Below, piece by piece: positions 50,480 to 58,106 of a stretch of DNA of 64,000 nucleotides. A program made the position numbers and the translations under genes. Source of the stretch: CATQHS01 sp963422655 (lineage in GTDB: Bacteria > Actinomycetota > Acidimicrobiia > Acidimicrobiales > Aldehydirespiratoraceae); contig OY730440.1 in assembly GCA_963422655.1 (NCBI GenBank), positions 2,046,001-2,110,000 on the forward strand. Direction: 5' to 3'. The notes beneath the pieces were generated by a model. That model had not been told where the DNA came from. It made no database searches and saw only the letters and a program-made list of their open reading frames with translations. The number at the start of each line of letters is the position of its first letter. Positions within the stretch are counted from its first letter, which is position 1.

Positions 50480-50925
50480 ACAGACCTGAGCATCTTGAGC
50501 GATGGCTGGGGTCTGCATTGCAAGCCCTTACCACCGATTTCGATGACGTGATCCCTGGAATCGATGTGGTCAGTGTCCCGGACTTCGAGCATCTGATCAG
50601 AATTGGAGGTCAGCAATTCCTGACGCGCCAGTTCACCAGTGCCGAGCTGTCCGAATGTGGTAGCAACGGTGAGCGCCTAGCCGCTCGTTTCGCAGCGAAG
50701 GAAGCCACGGTGAAGGTGCTGAGGACCGGATTTCGCAGAGGTATTGCAGCTCGCCATATCGAAATCAAAACGAACAAATCCGGAATGCCGCACGTGATGC
50801 TGCACGGACCCGCGGCTGAAAGAGCCGAACAGATGTCGCTGAGGTTAGTAAATGTGACACTGACTCACGATGCAGATCTGGCTGCAGCAGCGGCGATTGG
50901 ACGGCGCGAAAATGAGACCGTGTGA
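50476..50925 (+). CDS. AcpS-like 4'-phosphopantetheinyl transferase
   Basis: This 149-residue protein shows GIDVVSVPDFEHL (metal Asp30), QQFLTRQFTSAELSEC and RLAARFAAKEATVKVL (Glu76), the holo-ACP synthase motifs, after a 25-residue N-terminal extension. It should move phosphopantetheine from CoA to a carrier Ser. The evident target is the ACP-like protein two genes upstream, since a housekeeping AcpS is usually located elsewhere. The start lies in an ATGA overlap with the TS-like gene. Confidence 0.8.
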   Translation: MNRPEHLERWLGSALQALTTDFDDVIPGIDVVSVPDFEHLIRIGGQQFLTRQFTSAELSECGSNGERLAARFAAKEATVKVLRTGFRRGIAARHIEIKTNKSGMPHVMLHGPAAERAEQMSLRLVNVTLTHDADLAAAAAIGRRENETV

Positions 50926-50946
50926 TAGCAGGAAGGACACAAGGAG

Positions 50947-51321
50947 ATGACCGAGAAGACCATGCCAGAAGTCGGCACAGAACAAGCCGCGATTGGTGAG
51001 CGGTTAAAGGAAGCGCGCACCTATCTCGGATTGACCCAGGAACTAGTGGCCGAGGAGTTGTCGATTCCCCGGCCAGCGGTATCCCAGATCGAGCGTGGAG
51101 GAAGACGCGTGTCAGGCATAGAACTCAAGAAGCTGGCAACTCTCTATGGTCGGCCCGTGGGTTGGTTCTTCGGTGATATAGAGGGGACGGTTGGGGATAC
51201 CGGAGAGCAGACCGACGCGCTGTTCCGCGCTATGAACGATCTTGATGAATCTGATGTGGAAGAGGTTGTGCGGTTCGCCGAGTTCCTGCGTAGTCGCGCC
51301 GAGACGTCACCATGGCAGTGA
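50947..51321 (+). CDS. XRE-family transcriptional regulator
   Basis: This 124-residue protein has an N-terminal helix-turn-helix: IGERLKEARTYLGLTQELVA, then LSIPRPAVSQIERGGRRVSG. The C-terminal half is acidic and helical (DALFRAMNDLDESDVEEVV). It overlaps the ImmA-like gene by ten bases. XRE-ImmA pairs in mobile elements work as repressor and its protease, so this protein probably represses the operon until cleaved. Confidence 0.88.
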   Translation: MTEKTMPEVGTEQAAIGERLKEARTYLGLTQELVAEELSIPRPAVSQIERGGRRVSGIELKKLATLYGRPVGWFFGDIEGTVGDTGEQTDALFRAMNDLDESDVEEVVRFAEFLRSRAETSPWQ

Positions 51322-52448
51322 GCCAGAATCGGCGCCACCTTGCCGAGGCTAATCGTCAAGGTCGTCTCGAGGCTGAGCGTCTCCGCAACCGGTTGGGGCT
51401 CAACACCCAGACCTGGATCGATGTTTTTGAAATCATCGAATCGCAGCCCAATCTGGAATTACTCTTTCGCCCTCTCAAAAAACTGTACGGCTTTTACTTG
51501 CAACGCCAAGGGTCGTCGGGGATTGTGATCAATGCTGATCACCCATCAGCCTTGAGGAGGTTTACCGCGGCGCACGAACTCGGTCACCACGTTCTGAGCC
51601 ATGGAGAATCAGTCGATCTGAGCCATGGAGAATCAGTCGATCTGAGCCATGGAGAATCAGTCGATGAGAATGGACACATAAATACCCCTCTCGGGATCGA
51701 TGACGAGGGGGTCGACGGCATAGTCAGTGCTCGTTCAATCCAGAACGCAGGAAACCTCGTCAAAGAAGCCGCTGCCCAGGGGTTCGCTGGCTCGTTCTTG
51801 ATGCCGTTGGCGCCGGTGAACCGGTATCTACGCGATCACACCGGATCCACACGAGGAGGCATACTCCCCGCCGATCAGGTCTATAAGTTGGCTGTGGAGT
51901 TCGGGGCGAGCTTTGGCGCGACATGCACACAACTGGCTGCGCTGAATAAGATCGACTGGGAATACCGCGCCCAGTTACTTCAAGCCGGTGCTCTCAAAGT
52001 TGCAACTGATATCGGTTACGGAACTTCGCCCCGCCACCGCCGAGCTGATGTGGTGGTGGGTGATCACTTGCACGGCGCTCAAGTGATGGAACATGACGCA
52101 GAATTGGTCGTAGAGATTGTCGAAACACCAACGACGGGGTGTGTTTGGACGCTCGACGAAATTCCGAGGCAGCTTGAAGTCATCGCCGACAGCGTAGTCG
52201 CGGATGAACATGACGGGGAGCGGCTGGGTGGGAGCCAGACCCGCCATATACGTTTTGGCGTTGTCAAGCCTGGCGATGCAGTGGTGCGATTCGGATTGAG
52301 GGCGGCGTGGCAACCGGAATCCGAACCTCTGCAATCGCGCGTCGTGGAGGTCTCGGTACGTGAGCCTGTGTTCAATTCTGGCTGTTCATTGAGTCGTAGG
52401 ACGCTTCGCCGGAGAGTGGCGATGGTCCATGCGATGTCGGTGATGTGA
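51312..52448 (+). CDS. ImmA/IrrE metallopeptidase fused to a chagasin-like protease inhibitor domain
   Basis: This 378-residue protein starts with an ImmA/IrrE domain (about 1-215) with the zinc motif HELGHH at 88-93. Three 24-base repeats follow at once, giving LSHGESVD three times (95-118). Residues 245-350 resemble chagasin (inhibitor family I42): VVVGDHLHGAQVM, the TPTTGCVW loop (272-279; family NPTTGYxW), GGSQTRHIRFGVVKPGDAVVRF. I know no standard ImmA with such a domain. The next gene is a papain-type cysteine peptidase, the natural target of an I42 domain. Its stop overlaps that gene (GTGA). Confidence 0.75.
   Translation: MAVSQNRRHLAEANRQGRLEAERLRNRLGLNTQTWIDVFEIIESQPNLELLFRPLKKLYGFYLQRQGSSGIVINADHPSALRRFTAAHELGHHVLSHGESVDLSHGESVDLSHGESVDENGHINTPLGIDDEGVDGIVSARSIQNAGNLVKEAAAQGFAGSFLMPLAPVNRYLRDHTGSTRGGILPADQVYKLAVEFGASFGATCTQLAALNKIDWEYRAQLLQAGALKVATDIGYGTSPRHRRADVVVGDHLHGAQVMEHDAELVVEIVETPTTGCVWTLDEIPRQLEVIADSVVADEHDGERLGGSQTRHIRFGVVKPGDAVVRFGLRAAWQPESEPLQSRVVEVSVREPVFNSGCSLSRRTLRRRVAMVHAMSVM
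51594..51665 (+). repeat. Three perfect 24-base repeats next to the zinc motif
   Basis: The unit CTGAGCCATGGAGAATCAGTCGAT occurs three times without a difference (51594-51617, 51618-51641, 51642-51665), in frame just after HELGHH. Each unit adds His and Glu residues. In-frame length change is easy. Confidence 0.97.
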
Positions 52449-53122
52449 CCGAACGAGTGTTGAATTTAGCACGGTCACTGCCGCCGGTACGTTCGCAGGG
52501 CCAGCGTGGTACATGCGTGGCGTTTGTTCTCACGTGTGGACATGAACGGGCGCTTTACCAGGGACCGAACGGCGAGCCTCTCAGCGAACAAGCACTGCAT
52601 TGGGCCACGAAACAAATCGACCAACAGCCAGGTGACGCAACAACTCTCTCTTGCGGAGCCCAGGCCTTGGCTTCGTCTGGACAACCACTCTCGTCGGTTT
52701 GGCCCTACGAGCCCAGCATTGATCCGGGACCTCCTCCTCCAGACTGTTTCGACACCGTCTGGTCCGCGGAAGCTGAGCCTGTCGGCGAGACTGGAGTGGC
52801 AGCACTTCGCGATATGTTGAGCAACTCACTTATCGTCTGCACCGGGATCCCACTTTGGCCGGAGTTCACGGCAGCGACAGGTACTGCTTCAGCGATCATC
52901 CCCGTCACTCCTTTCGCTCAGACACAGAAGCCATCTCATGCGATAGCGCTTGTGGGTCACGATCCGATGCGAGGGGCCGTACTGGTTCGCAATTCGTGGG
53001 GTGAGAGTTGGGGCACTAACGGCTATTGTTGGGTAGAGGACCAGCTCGTTGCCTGCTGCACATTGATGTGGGCGGTGATACAGGTCGTTCAAAGCCATGA
53101 GAAGCGATATGGATCTGAGTGA
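52445..53122 (+). CDS. Papain-family (C1) cysteine peptidase
   Basis: This 225-residue protein has the papain active site LPPVRSQGQRGTCVAF with Gln18 and Cys24, His165 in KPSHAIALVGHD, and Asn183 in VLVRNSWGESWGTNGYCWV, the NSWGxxWGxxGY signature. There is no signal peptide and no pro-region, so it would be made cytoplasmic and ready, needing an inhibitor. The chagasin-like domain of the gene immediately upstream could be that inhibitor. It overlaps both neighbours. Substrates are unknown; candidates are phage proteins, the XRE regulator, or a self-targeting toxin role. Confidence 0.85.
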   Translation: MTERVLNLARSLPPVRSQGQRGTCVAFVLTCGHERALYQGPNGEPLSEQALHWATKQIDQQPGDATTLSCGAQALASSGQPLSSVWPYEPSIDPGPPPPDCFDTVWSAEAEPVGETGVAALRDMLSNSLIVCTGIPLWPEFTAATGTASAIIPVTPFAQTQKPSHAIALVGHDPMRGAVLVRNSWGESWGTNGYCWVEDQLVACCTLMWAVIQVVQSHEKRYGSE

Positions 53123-54059
53123 ATATCAACTGAAAGCGCAAGCCACCGACCAGCGGCTCCCCATGCCTGATGGTAATGAAGAGCCTCTTGATGACGACCA
53201 CATTGTAGTTCCGTTGCTCGGACTGGTGGGTGAGGTGGGTGCGCTGCATACCGAGTACAAGAAGCTGCTGCGTGACGGAAGTGCCTACAGCGGCTTCGAA
53301 CGCCACCTCGACGAAGAACTCGGTGATATCTTGTGGTATGTCGCTAACCTGGCATCAAAGTTCGGCCGCGATCTAAATGCCATCGCTAAAGAGAATCTTG
53401 CCAAAGTTCGCGATCGATTCCCCTCTGAAGATGCAGTTGATAACTTTCAGTTTCCTGATCAAGACTTTCCACGCGAGCAGCAACTTCCACGTGAATTTGA
53501 GGTGTTCTTTCACACCGAAAGGCCATCAATTGATGGGCAGCCTCCGAAGGTTCAGTGTTACTGGAACGATGCCAAGTTCGGGAACGAGCTCGACGATAAC
53601 GCCGTTGATGATAACGGGTACCGTTATCATGACGCATTCCATCTCGCCTACGTTGTCTATCTCGGATGGTCACCAGTACTGCGGAAGTGGTTCGCCAGAA
53701 AACGCGACGAAACAACTCACCGTATTAGAGATGGTGGCCGGGCCAAGGTATACGAAGAAGCCATCGCAGTGCTTGTCTACAGCCACGCGTCCGAAGTGGG
53801 GTGGTTTGCTAAACCAAACCAGGAAGTTGACTTCTCCGTCCTGAAACTCATAAAGCAACTGACAGATGGTCTCGAGGAACTCAGGAATGTGACGTTGCAC
53901 CGTTGGGCGGAGGCGATCAAAGCCGGATTTGCAGTCTGGAATCAGCTCCGTGCGAATACCGGTGGTGTAGTGGTTGGAGATGCCACAGTGCCGAAGCTTG
54001 AGTATCGGCCATTGCCGTCTGACTGGCATCCGCCCTTGAATGCCCATTTCGAGCCGTAG
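53097..54059 (+). CDS. MazG-like nucleotide pyrophosphohydrolase with a conserved C-terminal domain
   Basis: This 320-residue protein has a MazG-type all-alpha NTP pyrophosphatase domain (1-110): GLVGEVGALHTEYKKLL and HLDEELGDILWYVANLASKFG (EELGD, 73-77). The C-terminal domain has YRYHDAFHLAYVVYLGWSPVL and YEEAIAVLVYSHASEVGWF, a pattern I associate with defence-associated pyrophosphatases. It overlaps the peptidase gene by 26 bases (an internal ATG at 53109 is an alternative). The domain would hydrolyse (d)NTPs, perhaps modified or altered ones. Its 3' end overlaps the convergent gene by 143 bases. Confidence 0.75.
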   Translation: MRSDMDLSEYQLKAQATDQRLPMPDGNEEPLDDDHIVVPLLGLVGEVGALHTEYKKLLRDGSAYSGFERHLDEELGDILWYVANLASKFGRDLNAIAKENLAKVRDRFPSEDAVDNFQFPDQDFPREQQLPREFEVFFHTERPSIDGQPPKVQCYWNDAKFGNELDDNAVDDNGYRYHDAFHLAYVVYLGWSPVLRKWFARKRDETTHRIRDGGRAKVYEEAIAVLVYSHASEVGWFAKPNQEVDFSVLKLIKQLTDGLEELRNVTLHRWAEAIKAGFAVWNQLRANTGGVVVGDATVPKLEYRPLPSDWHPPLNAHFEP

Positions 54060-55107
54060 AGGGCAGAGGATCGACGGTCCACAACCTGAGGGTATCCGAC
54101 TGACACACCGTGGGTTCGTTCGCAGTCATTGGTAGATTCCATTTGGGTGGGTAGCCCAACACGAGAGGCTCAGACTTTGGTACGAAGGATTGCTTGATAC
54201 GGCGTGGACCGCCAGTGTCAATTTCGGGATGTGCAACTCGCGCGTATTTGTCCACCTCACAGAACAGGTTCTGGATATCGATCAGGTGCAGTTGCCGGCC
54301 CCACAGGTCCTTGAAGTTTTTATCAGCTAGATACGGGGATGCCTCGTCTGCCATCGCAGCGATGAGATCGTGGGGATCAAGGCTACCGGTATCAGTGAAG
54401 CATTTCTGGATACCGCGTAGCGCACCTGGGCCAGCAACGACGAAGTCCATTTCGTCGAAATCGAAGTGGGGGCTGTAGTTGAGATCGATAGCATATTGAA
54501 ACGCCAGAAACGGACCGAAGGATGGAATGCAGGTCAGTTGCTCGTAGAGATCTTTGAGGGTCCTGGCCTGCGTTAGTTGCCGTAGAGTGCCTTCTCGTAC
54601 GAGATGTGCGAGAAGCGCAAGATGGTTCCGGTGCTTTCGGTTCTCGCCCATGGTCGGCGAAGGCATGATGTATGCGGCTGAGTAAATACGATTGCCAGCC
54701 TTGAGGCGCCGGTCGAGGGCTCTGCTGTACCATCCTGGATCAAAAGTTGCGAGAGTCGGCTGGCCGACCGTTTCAACCAGGTAGTTCCAAGTTTCGATAC
54801 GGTTGAATATCTTGAACAACAGAACTCGAAAGACCGTGTCGTCAGCGTCACGCTCATCGTCGTAGATGACGTGTTGCAGGAGGTATTGACTCACTCGATC
54901 AGAAGCACGGTACGCGTTCGTAAACCGATAGTTCGCAAGTACGGGGTCGTTGGTCCATGGCCTTGGAAGGCCAGACACACGCCGGTTGAACATTGCTTGG
55001 CGTTCGGCAGCCAGATACCAGTAGCTCCAGAACACCTCGGTTACGGCCACCTGACGGTCCCGCAGACGGATCCGTGGAGGACGGTCCGATTGGCTCAGAC
55101 GAGGCAT
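53917..55107 (-). CDS. Putative thymine-base hypermodification protein (5-hmdU kinase helical domain / aGPT-pyrophosphorylase family)
   Basis: This protein of 396 residues has FWSYWYLAAERQAMF and PRPWTNDPVLANYRFTNAY followed by RASDRVSQYL (50-76), then TWNYLVETVG, GPFLAFQYAIDLNYSP and FDEMDFVVAGPGALRG. These match my memory of the helical domain found in phage 5-hydroxymethyl-dU DNA kinases and alpha-glutamyl/putrescinyl-thymine pyrophosphorylases, enzymes of thymine hypermodification. The family core ends near LGYPPKWNLP; the last 70 residues, overlapping the MazG gene, look non-conserved, so a stop may have been lost. The start is ATG 55107. A TS-like enzyme in the same island supports thymine chemistry. 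Confidence 0.58.
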   Translation of the reverse strand: MPRLSQSDRPPRIRLRDRQVAVTEVFWSYWYLAAERQAMFNRRVSGLPRPWTNDPVLANYRFTNAYRASDRVSQYLLQHVIYDDERDADDTVFRVLLFKIFNRIETWNYLVETVGQPTLATFDPGWYSRALDRRLKAGNRIYSAAYIMPSPTMGENRKHRNHLALLAHLVREGTLRQLTQARTLKDLYEQLTCIPSFGPFLAFQYAIDLNYSPHFDFDEMDFVVAGPGALRGIQKCFTDTGSLDPHDLIAAMADEASPYLADKNFKDLWGRQLHLIDIQNLFCEVDKYARVAHPEIDTGGPRRIKQSFVPKSEPLVLGYPPKWNLPMTANEPTVCQSDTLRLWTVDPLPSTARNGHSRADASQTAMADTQASALWHLQPLHHRYSHGADSRLQIRL

Positions 55108-55226
55108 GGCACCGGGATGATCTTGGCACAAGAACAGACGCGATGCAGAACCGGGCCACTAGTTCAGCCGTAAGCGCCGGTACGGGCCGCTGCCAGGAGC
55201 CGATCAGACCAACGAGTGCCAGACTA

Positions 55227-58106
55227 ATGGCCATGGCTGATGAGCCTTCGGACTATCTCGCTCCCGAGCAGCATGCGCGCATGAAGATCGACGCCCAACT
55301 CAAGGCGTGCGGATGGGTGGTGCAGGACTACCGGCATGGCGCTGTGAGTGCCGCGCCCGGTGTCGCCGTGCGTGAGGTGCCCACTGGGGCTGGCCCCGCC
55401 GATTACGTGCTGTTCGTGGACGCCCAGGCGGTGGGGGTGATCGAAGCCAAGAAGCGGGGCACGACGCTCACCGGCGTGGAACGCCAGACGCACAGATACC
55501 GGGCAGCCTTTCCCGATGAGCTGCCAGCTTTTTTCGTTGAGGGGGCTCTGCCCTTCGGCTACGAATCAACCGGCACCGAGACCCGGTTCACCTGCGGGCT
55601 CGATCCGGAGCCGACGTCACGGCGAGTGTTCACGTTTCATCGACCCAAAACGCTCGCCCGCTGGCACGATGATCACATCCGTCTAGGCGGCCACGCCACC
55701 TCCAGGACCAGCTTCCGGGCCGGGCTGGGTCTTCTGCCCGATCTGGATCCGGCTGGGCTCTGGGCAGCCCAAGCCGAAGCCATCCGGAATCTCGAGCGGT
55801 CGTTGAAAGCGAACCGGGCCCGGGCTTTGATCCAAATGGCGACCGGCTCGGGTAAGACTTTCACAGTCGCCAACATCTCGTACCGGCTCCTTCGCCACGC
55901 CGGTGCACGCAGGATTCTGTTTCTGGTGGACCGGGCCAACCTGGCCACACAAACGATCCGTGAGCTCGAGGGTTTCGCCACCCCCGACGACGGCCGTAAG
56001 TTCACCGAGCTCTACAACGCCCGCCAGCTCACCTCCTCGGGGCTCGACATGGTTGACGAGGCAGCCACCAAAGTGCATGTGGCGACCATTCAGCGGATCT
56101 ACTCGATCTTGCGGGGCGAGGACCTTAGCGACGATCTCGACGAACGGTCGGCTTTCGACATGGCCCCCGAACGCCCCGTGGAAGTGCTCTACAACCCGGC
56201 TGTACCCATCGAGAGCTACGACGTGATCATCATCGACGAATGCCACCGGTCGATCTATGGGGTATGGCGCCAGGTGCTGGAGTATTTTGACGCCTTCCTC
56301 ATCGGGCTTACGGCCACGCCGGGCAAGCAGACATTCGGTTTCTTCGACCAGAACCTGGTGATGGAGTACGGCCACGAACAGGCCGTTGCCGACCGGGTGA
56401 ACGTCGACTTCGATGTGTTTCGCATTCGTACCGAGATCTCCGAGTCCGGCAGCACCGTTGATGCCGGGTTGGTCACCGAGTTCCGTGACCGGGAGACCCG
56501 CAAGCAGCGCTTCGAACGTATCGACACCGACTTGGACTACGAGGCCTCCGACCTCGACCGTAAGGTGGTGGCTCCCGATCAGATCCGCACAATCGTTAGC
56601 GCTTTGCGCGACTCGCTGCCGAAAATGTTTCCGGATCGCATCGTGGGAGACAACGGGCGGCTCGAACACATACCCAAGACGTTGATATACGCCAAAGACG
56701 ACAGCCATGCCGACGACATCGTGCAGATCGTCCGTGAAGAGTTCGGCCTGTCGAGTTTGGGTGCGGTGAAGATCACCTACAAGACGTTCGAGTCCGGTCA
56801 CAAACCCGAGGAGCTGCTTCAACAGTTCCGAACCGGCTACGAGACTCGGGTCGCGGTCACGGTTGACATGATCGCCACCGGCACCGATGTGCGGCCCATT
56901 GAGTGTGTCGTGTTCATGCGGATGGTGCGCAGCCGCACCTTCTTTGAGCAGATGAAGGGTCGTGGAGTGCGAGTGATGAGCTCCGAAGACCTGCGCGGTG
57001 TCACTCCTGACGCCACCGCCAAAGACCATTTCGTGATCGTTGATGCGGTCGGCGTTACCGAAACCATGCTGGCCGACACAGTTCCGCTGGAGCGCTGCCA
57101 TAGCGTCGGGTTCGACCGGCTTCTCAACCAGATCGGCCTCGGCAGTACCGACGAAGATGTCGTCTCATCGGTGGCGTCCCGGCTGGCCCGACTCGACAAG
57201 CGCATCACCGGACCGGACCGAGCCGAGCTCGAAGAAGTGGCAGGCATCAGTCTCGGTGAGCTGTCTCACCAACTCGTCGATGCCCTTGACCCTGATCGGC
57301 ATCACGCCGAGGCTATAAAGGTCTGTGGCACTGATATGCCTACTGGCGCCGAAGTCGCGGCGGCCCGTAAACGACTAGTGAAAGCAGCGCTGGCGCCCAT
57401 CGCGGGTAACTCTGCGTGTCGTGAGAAGCTGGTCGAGATTCGTCGTAGCTACGAACAGGTCATCGACGCCGCCTCCAAGGACCGGGTCATATCAGGCCGA
57501 TTCTCCAGGGACGCCACCGACCGGGCCCGCGGCATCGTCGATTCCTTCCGCCAGTACATAGAAGACAACAAGGACGAGATCACCGCTCTTCAGGTTCTCT
57601 ACAGCCAGCCCTATAGCGGTGGGCTCAGCTTCGCTGACATCCGGGAGTTGGCGAACTCGATCAAACGGTCACCTCGCAACTGGACCACCGAGGACCTCTG
57701 GGAGGCTTACGAGACTCTTGACGCCAGCAAGGTTCGGGGGTCGGGTCATCGAGTCAACACCGATCTCGTCAGCCTGGTTCGTTACGCGTTGGGCAGCGCT
57801 GATGAGCTTGTCTCTTACCCTGATCTCGTAGACGAGCGCTTTGACGCGTGGCTGTTGCAGCAGACCCAATCCCCCCCCCCCCCCCCCCCCCCCGGAAGCG
57901 AAAGACTCGGGGGAGGGCTTTCCAGTGAACAGATTGACTATCTCCGCCTAGTCAAGGATCACATCGCCGCAAGTCTCGGGATCGAGGCTCGCGATTTACA
58001 GAACCTGCCGTTCAGTCAGCACGGTGGACTAGGCCGAGCCCGCCAGCTCTTCGGCCGCGGTCTTGAACAATTACTAGACGAGCTCACTCAGGCGCTGGCC
58101 GCATGA
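55227..58106 (+). CDS. hsdR: Type I restriction endonuclease subunit R
   Basis: This protein of about 959 residues has the N-terminal nuclease core (DYVLFVDAQAVGVIEAKKRG), helicase Walker A MATGSGKT (204-211), DECH (337-340), TATPGKQT and GRGVR motifs, and the type I C-terminal region. It cuts DNA after ATP-driven translocation when both strands are unmethylated. I start at ATG 55227; the frame is open to 54993, but that part overlaps the divergent gene. A C tract at 57871-57893 encodes seven prolines (883-889) before the last 70 residues. The stop overlaps hsdS (ATGA). Part of the gene has a decayed copy at 48824-48920. Confidence 0.93.
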   Translation: MAMADEPSDYLAPEQHARMKIDAQLKACGWVVQDYRHGAVSAAPGVAVREVPTGAGPADYVLFVDAQAVGVIEAKKRGTTLTGVERQTHRYRAAFPDELPAFFVEGALPFGYESTGTETRFTCGLDPEPTSRRVFTFHRPKTLARWHDDHIRLGGHATSRTSFRAGLGLLPDLDPAGLWAAQAEAIRNLERSLKANRARALIQMATGSGKTFTVANISYRLLRHAGARRILFLVDRANLATQTIRELEGFATPDDGRKFTELYNARQLTSSGLDMVDEAATKVHVATIQRIYSILRGEDLSDDLDERSAFDMAPERPVEVLYNPAVPIESYDVIIIDECHRSIYGVWRQVLEYFDAFLIGLTATPGKQTFGFFDQNLVMEYGHEQAVADRVNVDFDVFRIRTEISESGSTVDAGLVTEFRDRETRKQRFERIDTDLDYEASDLDRKVVAPDQIRTIVSALRDSLPKMFPDRIVGDNGRLEHIPKTLIYAKDDSHADDIVQIVREEFGLSSLGAVKITYKTFESGHKPEELLQQFRTGYETRVAVTVDMIATGTDVRPIECVVFMRMVRSRTFFEQMKGRGVRVMSSEDLRGVTPDATAKDHFVIVDAVGVTETMLADTVPLERCHSVGFDRLLNQIGLGSTDEDVVSSVASRLARLDKRITGPDRAELEEVAGISLGELSHQLVDALDPDRHHAEAIKVCGTDMPTGAEVAAARKRLVKAALAPIAGNSACREKLVEIRRSYEQVIDAASKDRVISGRFSRDATDRARGIVDSFRQYIEDNKDEITALQVLYSQPYSGGLSFADIRELANSIKRSPRNWTTEDLWEAYETLDASKVRGSGHRVNTDLVSLVRYALGSADELVSYPDLVDERFDAWLLQQTQSPPPPPPPGSERLGGGLSSEQIDYLRLVKDHIAASLGIEARDLQNLPFSQHGGLGRARQLFGRGLEQLLDELTQALAA
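57871..57893 (+). repeat. Poly-C tract of 23 bases inside hsdR
   Basis: Twenty-three consecutive C bases lie in frame as the end of a Ser codon and seven Pro codons. A gain or loss of one or two bases would cut off the last 70 residues. Such a tract is a classic slippage site, although it could also be an assembly artefact. Confidence 0.97.
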
